This document shows positions 1-10,813 of a DNA stretch of 64,000 nt, piece by piece. The DNA is from Girardinichthys multiradiatus (lineage: Eukaryota > Chordata > Actinopteri > Cyprinodontiformes > Goodeidae). Position 1 is the first letter of the stretch; each line of letters starts with the position of its first letter. The DNA lies in contig NC_061804.1 in NCBI RefSeq assembly GCF_021462225.1, positions 15,372,005 through 15,436,004 on the forward strand. The letters are read 5' to 3'. The notes under the pieces are model-generated. The model did no database searches. It saw only the letters and a list, made by a program, of their open reading frames with translations, and was not told the DNA's origin. Position numbers and translations under genes: made by a program.

Positions 1-640
1 CCTTGAACTTTTTATTACAACAGACTACAATGTAGCATATTGGGGTTTTAATTCAATTCAGTTTAATTTAACTTTTGACAAAACCAACACTAAGTAATGA
101 ACAGTGGTGAAAAATGACAATTTTTCAAAAATATTAACACTAAAAATGTGAAATGCACCCTTGAGTCAATATTTTATGCTACAGTTACAGCTGCATATAT
201 TGTTAGGGTTATCTCTAACAGTTTTGCACATCTAGTTTAATTTGTACCTATTCTTTATTGTAAAATAGTACAACATCTGTTGGATTGGATGGAAAGTGTC
301 TTTGAAAATCAGTTTTCAAGTCTAGTCACAGATTTTTAACAGCACTTCACTGATCCAAATCATTCCATTGTAGATCTGGCTGTATGTTTATGTCTGCTTG
401 TATGTTGATGGCCCGCTGTAAGGTGAACTTAAGCCACAGTCTCAATTGTTTTGCAGCATGTCAAAGGTTTCCTTCCAGAATTGCCCTATATTTAGCTCCA
501 TCCATATTTCCATGTGCTCTGACTAGCTTTCCTCTCATTGCTGAAAAATCTCCACTGCATGATGCTACCAGATTAAAAAATCTCACAAATAACAGTTGTC
601 CTGTGAAACCTTCTCTCACCTGATGTGTGAATCTTTTAGA
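1..640 (-). mobile_element. Degraded Tc1-like transposon remnant, minus strand
   Basis: The first bases resemble the ends of a common fish Tc1-like family (CCTTGAACTTTTT). Bases about 340-590 match, with many changes, the reverse complement of the middle of its transposase gene: the region corresponding to AGCTCCATCCAT and CTGACTAGCTTTCC, and further on the segment around GATGATGCTACCA. The internal part is heavily mutated and no frame is intact. The left end may lie outside the window. Confidence 0.5.
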
Positions 641-1969
641 GTTCCCATTCTAAGCCTCCACAGCTGTATTTACACAGAGATAAAAAAAACACTAGAGTAA
701 ATGGGGCTAAAAACAAATGCACCGCATTCAGTTTAGATTTCATTAGTAAATTATCTTAAAAAATCCCAAATCTTTTAATATTATTTCACAATGCACTACC
801 TATTTAATACATAAAAATGTGTGGATGTTCCATGACAGAATGTGAAGAAGTTCAAGGTGTGTTAATACAGTACATTGTGGATGTCCTTTTACTGTTTTGA
901 AAAACATACATTCTGTCCACATTTTTTAAAATAAATTTAATGTCATGTGTTGTTTACACATAGTTTCTACTAGAACAGATACATATATGTACTGTGTGAT
1001 ATATGGGTATATATTGGACGTTGTGAGCGTGTATGTGTGTGCATGTACCTTTGCATGCATCACACTGGACCTGACCTGGATTGGTGAGTCAGAGAACATG
1101 CCAACTTCTGCTGATTGCAGTGAGCAGCTCACAGAGGGGGCGCCTGCTTTTGTCTCCTGTAGAAGCCGGATTTACTCTTCATGACGACTGATTGAGGCAA
1201 GTCACTTCTAATTCTCTGCTGGATGGCAATACCAACTGCCGTCACAGTAGTTTTGTACCCAGTAGTAAAACTGTGAAAGGACAGGTGCACAGCAATGTAG
1301 CTCCATTAACGTCTGACATTCTGGCTGACTCTAGTGCTCTGTTCATTCATTTATCTTTCATTAGGGTTCTGTGGACAGCAACAATTTAATTGACTTATAT
1401 TGTTTAAGAGGATGAACTATAAACCAAAAGGATGATAATTAAATTCACTAAAACAGGTTCAAGTCACATAGCAACAAGAGTGTTGCAACCCAGTGACGCA
1501 GTGAAATTCACAAGGCAAACAGTTGAAAAAGGCAAGAGGAAATTAGGCTTTACTGCAGTAATTGAACTGAAGTACACCACTTGGGTTTATCACTCTCTAT
1601 GACCTGCTAAATGCTTGGTTAGGTGCAGCCGGAGGTGTGTGATGCAACTTCTATCTAAATTATAGAATTTGAATAATAAAGAATTACATTAACTTATTAC
1701 AAGAAAGAAAGAACAGAAAGAGAGACAGAGGAACATACACGGAAAAAAATATTAAAATCAGCCTCATTTTAACATTTCTTCACTAATGTTCCGTATTAGA
1801 CCCCTGAGGCCATCATTGAGTAGCAGATACTCAGGTGGACTCTCTTTACACACAAGGTGACTTCTGAAGGTCATTAGTTGCATTGAATTGTATTTAGATA
1901 TATGAAAACAAAAGTGGTTTAATGCATATGCATCTGACTATTTTTATATTAGTTAAAAGTTTTAAATCT
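641..1969. other. Non-coding stretch, nothing recognised
   Basis: AT-rich DNA. Several 60-80-codon open frames at 926-1389 on both strands overlap a TG/TA-rich patch and have no recognisable family. They are treated as chance. Confidence 0.6.
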
Positions 1970-2035
1970 TGTCAGGATCTGGAGGTGTGATCTACCTGCT
2001 GCTAACCTTTTTTCACCACCAGGTGCGGCTGCCTG
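1970..2035 (+). repeat. Element A 5' LTR fragment (first 66 bp)
   Basis: The 66 bp appear identical by eye to the first 66 bp of the 3' LTR at 4253. After GCGGCTGCCTG the sequence jumps into protease-coding DNA, so a deletion joins LTR to pol. Confidence 0.9.
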
Positions 2036-2892
2036 TTTTTCCCATAGGTCAGAGCTCACTGGTTCTCGGTTTTCCCTGGTTGCAGCTCCATAACCCCCAT
2101 ATTAATTGGGCTGAGCGGCAGGTGGAGGCCTGGTCTGACAGCTGCCTGCTGTCCTGCTTAGTCTGCCGTTTGCCCCAGTTCACCCCTGGGTGAGGGTGGC
2201 GAGGAGGAGATCCCGGACATGGCCGGTGTTCCCCCCCGAGTACCACAACCTTAAACAGGTGTTCAGTAAATCACGAGTCCTGTCGTTGCCCCTCCACCGA
2301 CCTTATGATTGTGCTATCAGCCTGTTTCCAGGCGCCCCTCTGCCGTCTAGCCAACTGTATAAGATCTCTGGTCCTGAGAGACGTGTGATGGAGAATTATA
2401 TGGCGGAGTCCCTAGCGGTTGGTATCATCCGCCCCTCATCGTCGCCCCTGGCTGCAGTTTTTTTTTTTTGTGGGCAAGAAAGATGTTACTCTACGTCCCT
2501 GCATAGATTATAGGGGGCTTAACGCTATTACTGTTTGGAATAAATATCCCCTGCTACTCTTAGCTTCTGCTTTCGAGCCTGTTCATGGCGCCACAGTGTT
2601 TACTAAACTGGACCTCAGAAACGCCTACCACCTCGTCAGAATCCACCAGGGAGATGAGTGGAAGACGGCGTTTAAAACCCCCCTGGGACATTTTGAGTAT
2701 TTAGTTATGCCTTTTGGACTATGCAATGCTCCTGTGGTGTTTCAGGCCATCGTTAATGATGTTTTGAGAGACTTCCTGAACATTTTTGTTTTTGTGTATT
2801 TGGACAATATTTTGATTTAGTCTAGAGACTTTGAGGAACACCGCCGCCACGTCCGATTAGTCCTGCAGCGCCTCCTGGAGACTCCACCCCTG
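2036..2892 (+). pseudogene. Element A pol: protease tail and reverse transcriptase
   Basis: The protease C-terminus is seen as LVLGFPWLQLHNPHINW. Next comes the reverse transcriptase with [58 protein letters not shown] and FVYLDNILI. Breaks: an extra C in a run of seven near 2231-2237, an extra T in a 12-T run at 2458-2469, and a stop right after YLDNILI at 2818-2820. The catalytic YxDD motif reads YLDN. The frame is lost after about 2892. Confidence 0.88.
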
Positions 2893-3900
2893 CGCTTTCA
2901 TCTTCCACCGTCTGACGTCAGCTGAACGGAGCTACGAGGTGGGCAATCAAGAGCTGTTGACCATCAAGTTGGGTCTGGAGGAGTGGAGGCATTGGTTTGA
3001 GGGCGCTGAATATCCCGTGCTGGTTTGGACAGATCACAAGAACCTTTCTTACATCCAATCAGCTAAGCGCTTAAATGCAAGACAGTCACATTGCTCACGT
3101 TTTTTCTCGCTTTAATCTGTCCATTTCTTTTAGACCTGGTTCCAAGAACCTTAAACCTGACCCCCTCTCCCATCAGTTTGGGCCCGCAGACTCTGAGAAG
3201 CGAGCTGAACCCATCCTACCGCCTAGCTGCACGGTCGGATCCCTAACCTGGGAGATTGAGGACCTAATGCAGCGAGCCCTACCGACTGACCCAGGACCGG
3301 GTACCAGACCCCCTGGTCGGATTTAAGTACCGGCCTCCGTATGTTCCAGACTGATCAGCTGGTTTCATGCAGCCAAGCTCTCCGCCCATCCGGGTGCCAG
3401 CCAAACTGTTGCCTCCAGCCTAGACGATTTTGGTGGCCTTCTCTGCACAAGAACATTAGAGGCTTTGTGAACGCTTGTACCGTTTGTGCCAGGAAAAAGA
3501 ACCGACCTCCCCCAGGCCGCCCGCAGGCCTCCTCCCGCCACTTAGTGTTCCCACGCGGCCCTGGTCTCACGTCGCCCTGGAGTCAGCCTTGCGGTGTGTG
3601 ACCTCAACCAACCCCACCCAGTGGAGCACCCACTTGGCCTGGATTGAATACTCCCACAACTTCCACGTCTCAGCAGCTACCGGCCGCACCCCTTTCGAAG
3701 CCTCTCTGGGTTACCAGCCTCCCTTGTTCCGGCCGACGAGGCTAACATCGCGGTGCCGTCGGTTAACACCACATCCGGAGATGCAAGCAGATTTGGGACC
3801 GTCCTGGTCAGAAGGTCTGGCTCACTGCTTGGGACATCTCGCTCAAGTCCCTCTCCAGGAAGCTTTCCCCCAAGTTCATTGGGCCGTATGTTGTTGAGTC
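2893..3900 (+). pseudogene. Element A pol: RNase H remnant and core-deleted integrase
   Basis: RNase H C-terminal motifs are visible: [30 protein letters not shown], then [13 protein letters not shown]. Integrase zinc-binding residues [14 protein letters not shown] follow around 3475-3510. The text then passes from [12 protein letters not shown] directly to TQWSTHLAWIEYSHN, so the catalytic DDE core has been deleted. The C-terminal part ends near 3900. Several frame changes occur. Confidence 0.82.
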
Positions 3901-3965
3901 TCTTGTAGGCCTCGCCTCAGTTCGTTGCCGTCTGCTTTCCAGTTTCCAGGTCCACCCGGTGTTTC

Positions 3966-4241
3966 ATGTCTCCAGTTACAACCTGTCCAAACCAGTACGC
4001 TCTGCCCTCCGGCCATGCCCCCTCCTCCTGCCCAGGAGTTTCAGGGCCACCCCGCCCACACCGTCCGCTGGATCATGGCCTATGGCGGGGCCGTGGGTGG
4101 CAATGCCTTGTCGACTGGGAGGGCTACGATCCTGAGGACCACTCCTGGGTGCCCGGCTCCTTCATCCTTGACCCCGCTCTGCTCCGTGACTTCCAGGCCT
4201 CCCAGACTGCTGCCTCTGGTCCGCCGGGTGGCGGCCGTTGA
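3966..4241 (+). pseudogene. Element A chromodomain region
   Basis: The end of this frame contains [17 protein letters not shown] and [10 protein letters not shown], a chromodomain of the chromovirus type that tethers integrase to histone marks. The aromatic residues and the ED pair are present. It is fused to a degraded integrase C-terminus, so it has no intact partner. Confidence 0.8.
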
Positions 4242-4252
4242 GGGGGAGGTGT

Positions 4253-4946
4253 TGTCAGGATCTGGAGGTGTGATCTACCTGCTGCTAACCTTTTTTCACC
4301 ACCAGGTGCGGCTGCCTGGAGGAGCTGGAGAGGGACAGGTGTAGCTCATCAAGCACTCGGCTGGGCAGTATAAAGAGGAGAGGTTGCCAGCACTTTATTG
4401 CCTGAGTGTTTTGCCCTTGTGGTACAGCTTACTGTCCATTCAGATTATTTGTTCTTGCTTGAGAGAAAAGACTTGTTTTTGTGGGTACCCTGTACTAACG
4501 TTTCCCTGTCCTGCAACCTTCAGGTGCTGATTCCTCGACCGTACTTGAGCTAACCAGAAAGACTGAGACCCTGTCGGAACACTCCCCTGAATCCTGGATC
4601 ATACCAGCTGGCAAACCCTCCGGAGAGACCTCCCAGCTGAGCAAACCCTGTCCGCCCTCCAGTGCCATCCGCTTGGCGCCGCCTTACCAGCCGCTGTGGA
4701 TGAAGGCTGACTGTGTTCACATTCACTCCAGGTTCTGCGACCCCTCCCTGGTGGACTTCCCCGCTCTCACCTGTAAGCTGCACATCATTCTCTGGCACGT
4801 TTCTGAGGTCCAGTCATTAACCAGAGTCTTTTTCCCGCAGCCAGTGGGTTCCAGTCTCGATCTCCCGTTTCTCCTCCTCCTGGGCTTGTAGTTAATAAAC
4901 TGTTATGATTCTGGCACGTCTGCTCTACCCTGTCTCCCTGGCTGCA
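4253..4946 (+). repeat. Element A 3' LTR
   Basis: It begins TGTCAGGATC directly after a purine-rich tract. A TATA-like box (TATAAAGAGG) lies at about 4369 and AATAAA at 4894-4899. The right edge is not fixed and is probably between 4925 and 4950, where element B sequence takes over. Confidence 0.7.
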
Positions 4947-4949
4947 ATC

Positions 4950-5670
4950 AGCAGATTAGATGCACCTGGTGGCTGCTGCTGTGCAGTGCAATCTGTGGCA
5001 TGCCATACACCTGTGTCTTCCCTGATATATACTGACTCTGACAAGCAGACGGTGCCAGATTTTTGAAAGCCATTGTGTGAGTAGATATCCAGCGTTCCTT
5101 CCTGTCTGATCATTGTTCTTGACCTTGCCTTGCCTTTTGAATTTATGCCTCTGCCTGCTCCCTGTTGGACTATTTGGATTTTGGTTGTCGACTTTGTTTC
5201 CTGCATCTGGTTTATGCCTCTGCTTGCCCCTTGCCTGACGCCTCTTGTTCCGATCGTTGACCCTGTTTCTGTCCTTGGATTATTGAGCCAGCCTAGCCCT
5301 TGGATTATTCAGCCTGGAGTCACTTCTTACCTGTGCTGAGGAGATCACTGCCTGCCGCCCACTGAGGTTTCCCCTCTGGGTTTCAAGTTCCACTCAAGAC
5401 AAAAGCAGGTTAGTGACTTTTCTGATCCCTGCAAAATCTGGAGAGACTACAAGTCACTAACCCCTCTTTCTGCCTCAATGATTCCTGGAAGCTGTGAGGA
5501 GTGTTACCTGTGTGACGTTTTCCTGTGGCTGAATAAACCTTTTAAACTTTCAGTACTGTGTCTGGCTGAATCTTGGATCTGCCTTTTTCTGATTCATAAA
5601 AACAAATCTGGCCATAAATTGACCCATCGCCAGCACAACAGTGGCAAACCCATGTTGATGAGACCCTTTA
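4950..5670 (+). repeat. Element B 5' LTR and leader (partial)
   Basis: This stretch lies between the element A LTR and the element B gag. It has a TATA-like ATATATACTGAC near 5024, CT-rich U5-like sequence, and AATAAA near 5533. The LTR edges and primer-binding site could not be fixed because no second copy is present in the window. Confidence 0.5.
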
Positions 5671-5674
5671 ATGG

Positions 5675-6553
5675 TTGGGTTCCGGCTTGGAGGAAATAAT
5701 TTCCACATTACGTTCTGGCAATCTTGTCTCCGAGCCGCCACCTTCACAAAGAAACCAAGCCCAAGTGACACGGACAACAGCAGAGGTAAGGGAGCCACGC
5801 CTATCTCCGCCTGAGATGTTCAGGGGAAACCCAAACCAGTGTCGAGCTTTCCTAACTCAGTGTGAAATTTATTTTGAGCTTCAGCCGTCATCCTTTCCCA
5901 CTGGACCTTCCAAGGTGGCTTTGGTTATATCTCTGCTGGCAGGAAAGGCAAAACAGTGGGGGACTGCTGAATGACATAACAGGTCTGCATCTTTTTCTGC
6001 AACTTTTTCCAAGGAACTCATTCGAGTTTTTGACCCTGTTATTCCAAGTCGTGAAGCCGCAAGAGGATTACTGTCCCTCAAACAGGGTGATCAGCCTGTC
6101 TCGTCCTATATAATTGACTTTCATTTGTTTGCTGCAGAGAGCCGTTGGACTGAGGCAGCACAAATGGATGCATTCATGAAAGGATTAAACGAAGACATCA
6201 AGGATGAGCTAGCGACCCGTGACTATCCTTCTTTCCTGAAACAACTCGAGGATTTGGCCGCTCGCATTGATATTCGGCTGGCAGAGAGAAGGAAGGAGAA
6301 GCGCCACGAGAAGGGTCGCTCATCATTAACTCAGGTTTCTGCACACCGGTATGAGAGAAGGAGTTGGTCACCTCTCACTGAGGAAAATGATAATTGTGAG
6401 CCCATGCAATTGTGCAGAATCAAGATTACCCCTGAGGAGAAAGATCGTCGGAGAAGATTCAAGCTCTGTTTTTATTGTGGAGAGAAGGGACATTTAACAC
6501 TCAGGTGTCCACTAAAAGGACAGGCTCAGCAGAGGAAGGGAGGTCTCTACTGA
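5675..6553 (+). pseudogene. Element B gag
   Basis: Gag-like capsid frame of a Ty3/gypsy chromovirus. It contains PPEMFRGNPNQCRAFLTQC near the start, LLAGKAKQWGTAE, then after a stop MDAFMKGLNEDIKDELA and, near the end, a CCHC zinc knuckle (CFYCGEKGHLTLRC). The stop at 5972-5974 is TGA where a tryptophan codon is expected; the frame before and after is the same, so one base change interrupts an otherwise open gag of about 290 codons. Confidence 0.85.
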
Positions 6554-8043
6554 GCCGAAGTCAACTATCTGCCTCCTCCTCGTTTCCTGCCCATTTTCAA
6601 ACCTCTTCTTTGTCTCTCCAGGGGGCCGTGTTTATTGATTCAGGAGCAGATACTGAATACATGGACGAAACATTTGCAAATAAGAACGGCATAAAACTTT
6701 TTCTGTCAGCTGACAAGAAACGTGCTAGCTTTGGATGGTCACAGCATGAACAATTCACATCTCAGGACGGAGAAGATTACCTTAACTGTTGGAGGTAATC
6801 ATCAAGAAAAAGTAACTTTCATGATCATTAATTCACCTGAACTTCCTGTAGTCCTAGGGGCCTCCTGGTTGCAGAAACACAACCCTCACATCGACTGGAA
6901 GAAAAAAGAAGTTCTGGGTTGGTCTGAGTCATGTTCCGCTGACTGTCTTTTGTCTGCTGCTACGGAGGTCAGTGTGGAGAATGAGGTTGAGGAGACCTAT
7001 CCGGATTTATCCAAGGTACCGCAAGAATACCATAATTTAAAGGAGGTTTTTAATAAAATCAAGGCCACAGCTCTGCCACCCCAAAGACCTTATGATTGTG
7101 CTATTGATTTGCATCCTGGCACATCACCCCCTAAAGGCAGAACCTATTCATTGTCTGGTCCAGAGCACAGGGCCATGAAGAGTTATGTTGATGAGGCATT
7201 AAAGGCAGGGCACATTCAACCCTCTTCCTCTCCTGCAGGTGCTGGTTTTTTTTTTGTTGGGAAGAACGATGGTTCTTGAGACCATGCATTGATTATAGAG
7301 GCCTTAATGAGATAACAGTTAAAAATAGATATCCCTTACCACTCATGAACACAGCTTTTGATCAGATCCAGGGAGCCAAGATATTTTCTAAGCTGGATCT
7401 AAGGACTGCATATCATCTGGTCCAAATCAGAGAAGGAGATGAGTGGAAAACGGCTTTCAACATGCCTACGTGCCATTATGAATACAAGGTCATGCCATTT
7501 GGACTTACTAATGCTCCTGCAGTTTTTCAGTCATTGGTCAATGACGTTCTAAGAGACATGGTGGGTCAATTTGTATTTGTTTATCTTGATAACATACTGA
7601 TTTATTCTCAAGATCTGGAAACCCACAGAAAACATGTCAGGGCTGTTCTCCTGCGTCTTCTCCAAAACCAGTTGTTCGTCAAGGCAGAGAAATGTGAGTT
7701 CCACATAACTACCACTTCCTTTTAGGGCTTCATCATTTCCCCAGATCAAGTGCTTGTCGACCCCTCCAAAGTTAAGGCCATATTGGAATGGCCTGTTCCA
7801 ACTGATCGCAGGCAGCTTCAAAGATTTCTGAGCTTCGCAAACTTCTATAAGAGGTTTATTAGAAATTATGGCCTGGTTGCTACTCCCCTAAACGCTCTTA
7901 CCTCCTCCAAGGTGAAATTTGTGTGGAATAAGGATGCAGAGAAGGCCTTCAATAGGTTAAAGGAACTCTTCACGTCAGCTCCAGTGTTACGGTCTCCTGA
8001 CCCAGAGAGACAGTTTATTGTGGAGGTGGATGCCTCAAGCACC
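6554..8043 (+). pseudogene. Element B pol: protease, reverse transcriptase, start of RNase H
   Basis: Protease has the active-site triad region FIDSGADTEYMDE and, further on, VVLGASWLQKHNPHIDW. Reverse transcriptase shows [48 protein letters not shown] and [10 protein letters not shown], the last with Asn for the second catalytic Asp. RNase H begins [10 protein letters not shown] and stops at about 8043 where unrelated AT-rich DNA begins. Breaks: frameshift near 6721, one-base deletion near 7273-7276, stop at 7723-7725. Element B is related to element A but is a distinct family. Confidence 0.87.
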
Positions 8044-8862
8044 AGATTATTTTCCTTTGTTGTGATTATTAATCTGAGAATATTATTTAATATTTTATAT
8101 TAATATTTTATCAAATAATATTTCGGTCTGTTAAGGGTTGTCCTGTGAATACCAGCCCAGTAAGGCGATGGTATTAGGACAAAATAGAAAGGTGTGAGAC
8201 GAGCTCTGACATTATTGAACAGCATTAACTCTGCACATATATGGAATCAATTCACACAATTTCTTAAAATACAAGAATTTATTAACAAAAATAAGTCAAC
8301 TCAAAGTTAAACATATTTCAATCAACAAACTCTTTACTATGCTAAAACAAGCCAACTAAACTACCAAGCAGAATTAAAGAATAGGGAAGACTAATGGACT
8401 ATGTACAATATAAACAAGTTGATTAAAGATGATTGAAAACCATGACCAAAAGAGTGATGCAACATTACCAAGCAATGTTTATGTTTGAGAACCAAGGATT
8501 ATCTTGAAGAATCTGGAAATGAAGTTAAGTTAGTCTTGGAACTAACTTAGGCAATAATCAGCAACGTTTAGACAACCACTCACAATGCAAAATCAGATAA
8601 AATATTATTTTAATAAAATAATGTTTTAAATAGTGATCTGCTGAATAAAACCAACCTTCTGGATGACCATTTCTCAACGGTGTCTAATTAGCTGCTTTTA
8701 TTTATTGAAATCATATTTGAAGAAATATTATTAAGGGAGTATTTTGGAAAAGAGCCTAATCTTTCTGGAGAAATGGGTCTTAATGGTGTTTACTTAGTTA
8801 TCAAATCTAGTAAATGATGTTCAGGGACTATTACTCACTAGCTTGAAAACTAACAACCTTTT
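8044..8862. repeat. Repeat D, left part (interrupts element B)
   Basis: The sequence directly follows the broken RNase H of element B. No protein is seen. From 8641 on (GCTGAATAAAACCAACC) it matches 14750 onwards, so it is the start of a unit that occurs twice. Read on the minus strand it has an AATAAA in GTTAATAAATTC near 8279-8286, as in a transcription-unit end. Class not determined; an LTR-type or non-autonomous element is possible. Confidence 0.5.
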
Positions 8863-9057
8863 GTGTCAAGAGGAATGTTTATGTTTTATGTTCTAGGGGG
8901 ACCGTTTAGAGTGGTGTCCTCCGGAGTACCATGAGGTAACAGGTCAGGCTGCTGTATCCTGTTTTGTGACCGGGCTTTATGTTAATAAAGACCACTGAGA
9001 AACCTTATACTCCATTCTGTATGTTTCGAGACTGAGTAAACATAGCAGAATGAAACA
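8863..9057 (+). repeat. Element C 5' LTR (195 bp)
   Basis: Starts TGTGTCAAGAGG, ends AGAATGAAACA. AATAAA is at 8984-8989. It differs from the 3' LTR by four substitutions and one 11-base insertion in my eye alignment. Confidence 0.93.
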
Positions 9058-9070
9058 TGGTGGCAGCGGT
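9058..9070 (+). promoter_or_regulatory. Element C primer-binding site, leucine tRNA-like
   Basis: TGGTGGCAGCGGT begins directly after the LTR. Its complement is the CCA-ended 3' terminus of vertebrate tRNA-Leu of the UAG/AAG type (CACCGCTGCCACCA as I recall it), matching 13 bases. The tRNA assignment is from memory. Confidence 0.65.
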
Positions 9071-9168
9071 CATGAACGTACCCGTTGTGAAGAGTTTTGT
9101 CGCGAGAAAGTTGCCGCTAGCTTGTTGGCTGTAAGCCAAGCCCAAGAGTGCGACCGTGAGACTGACTG

Positions 9169-10131
9169 ATGTCGGAGCCGACCAGTGAGGTAAGGAGGTC
9201 GGCGGACTTCGCGATGGAAGGTCTGAAGCCACCGCCCGCATTAGTACTGGACTCTAACAACTTGGCAAAGACGTGGAAGAGCTGGAAAGAGGAGTTCACA
9301 TTATATACAGACCTACAGATGCCCGGTGCGGAGGAAACGACAAAAGTCAAGCTGTTTATCTACCTGCTCGGAGAGAAAGGACGGGAGCTTTTGACCACGC
9401 TGGTGAGTGGCAGGACATCAGACAGGAGGACAGTGAGTAATATGATAGCGCTGTTTGACGCGCATTGTACTCCAAAATTGAACGAGACTGTCGAGAGATA
9501 CAAGTTTTTTGACAGAAATCAAGGACAAGACGAGAATATAGAAAAATATGTCAAGGATTTGAGAGTTTTGTCCAGCACATGGAACTTTGGAGAAGTGAAA
9601 TACTCTCTAATTAGAGATCGCATTGTGTGTGGTACAAACAGCTCTGCAATGAGAGAAAGACTGTTAAGAGAGGACAATTTAACACTGGATAAGTTCATGC
9701 AAATTTGCCGAGCAGCTGAACTATCAAGAGAAAACAGCAGAACTATTCATGGGAAAACAAGGATCTGCATTGACCCAAAACCACTGAACAAGGCGCTGAA
9801 GAGGAGTCATTTCCCTCTTCCCACAATTGATGATATTTTACCGGAGCTCTCAAAGGCTAAAGTATTTACTGTGTGTGACGTGAAACATGGATTTTGGCAT
9901 GTTAAACTAGATAAGGACTCTAGCGACCTCACAACATTCGCAACCCCATTTGGCCAGTACCGTTGGCTTGGGATGCCAATGGGTATAAGCCCAGCACCGG
10001 AAGTCTTCCAAAGAAAGCTGTTACAGGCACTGGAGGGCTTGTCAGGAGTGTATGTCATTGCGGATGACATACTTATCACAGGTAAGGGAGACACACAGGA
10101 AGAGGCCAACGAGAGCCACAAAAGAATTTAA
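9169..10131 (+). pseudogene. Element C gag-reverse transcriptase fusion frame
   Basis: A 320-codon open frame. Residues 1 to about 200 are gag-like (PPALVLDSNNLAKTWKSWKE, YRFF-like core, MQICRAAELSREN). At about residue 200 the frame changes, without loss of phase, to the middle of a reverse transcriptase: KTRICIDPKPLNKAL, FTVCDVKHGFWHVKL, and the catalytic VIADDILITG. Protease, the zinc knuckle and the N-terminal part of the reverse transcriptase are missing, so an internal deletion joined the two. The frame ends at 10131 through a one-base loss relative to the downstream pol frame. Confidence 0.88.
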
Positions 10132-10813
10132 GAAACTTTCTACTGCGATGCAGTCAAAGAGACATCAAACTAAATAAAGACAAATTTAGGCTAAGGCGAG
10201 AGTCTGTTCCATACATTGGACATTTACTGACTTCAGAGGGCCTTAGGATTGACCCGGAGAAAGTACGAGCAATCAAAGATTTGACCAGGCCTACAGATGT
10301 TAAAGGAGTACAGAGACTAGTAGGGATGGTGAACTATTTGTCTAAGTTTTGCACTCACCTTTCTGATGAGTGTGAAGTTTTGAGACAACTTACACACAAG
10401 GACACTATGTGGGAGTGGACAGGGGTACATGAGATAGCCTTTAAGAGACTCAAAGACAAAATAGGTGATGCACCATTACTGAAATACTATGACCAGACTG
10501 AGGAGCTGACACTACAATGTGATGCTTCAGATACGGGTCTAGGTGCTGCCCTAACTCAGAAAGGTAAACCTGTTGCTTTTGCAAGCAGAGCCCTCACTCC
10601 CACAGAAAGAGGTTATGCTCAGATTGAAAAAGAATGTTCGGCCATTGTATTTGGAATGGAAAAGTTCCACCAGTATACGTATGGTAGAACAGTGACAGTG
10701 CAGAGTGACCATAAACCACTTGAAAATATAGTAAGAAAACCACTACTTAGTGCACCAAAAAGGCTACAGAGAATGTTGCTCAGACTGCAGAAATATGACA
10801 TTGATATGACTTA
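10132..10813 (+). pseudogene. Element C pol: thumb and RNase H, left of the Tc1 insertion
   Basis: The frame continues the reverse transcriptase (LGHLLTSEGLRIDPEKV in related form, VQRLVGMVNYLSKF) and RNase H, with LQCDASDTGLGAAL, a glutamate in YAQIEKECSAI and VQSDHKPLENI as the catalytic acidic residues. It breaks off at TTA where the Tc1-like element starts; the coding text resumes after 12415 without loss, VPGKNMLLADTLSR. Confidence 0.88.

Larger units (their letters stand above)
1970..4950 (+). mobile_element. Element A: broken Ty3/gypsy chromovirus-like LTR retrotransposon
   Basis: The order is: 66 bp of 5' LTR (1970-2035), protease tail, reverse transcriptase, RNase H remnant, integrase zinc-binding region and C-terminus, chromodomain, purine-rich tract (4240-4251), 3' LTR from 4253. 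The same bases start both LTR copies (TGTCAGGATCTGGAGGTG). Most of the 5' LTR, the primer-binding site, gag and most of protease are missing, as is the integrase catalytic core. Frameshifts and stops make it inactive. Confidence 0.88.

Noticed and set aside
926..1389. Overlapping small open frames on both strands
   Set aside because: Short, overlapping, without family similarity; low-complexity TG/TA-rich DNA.
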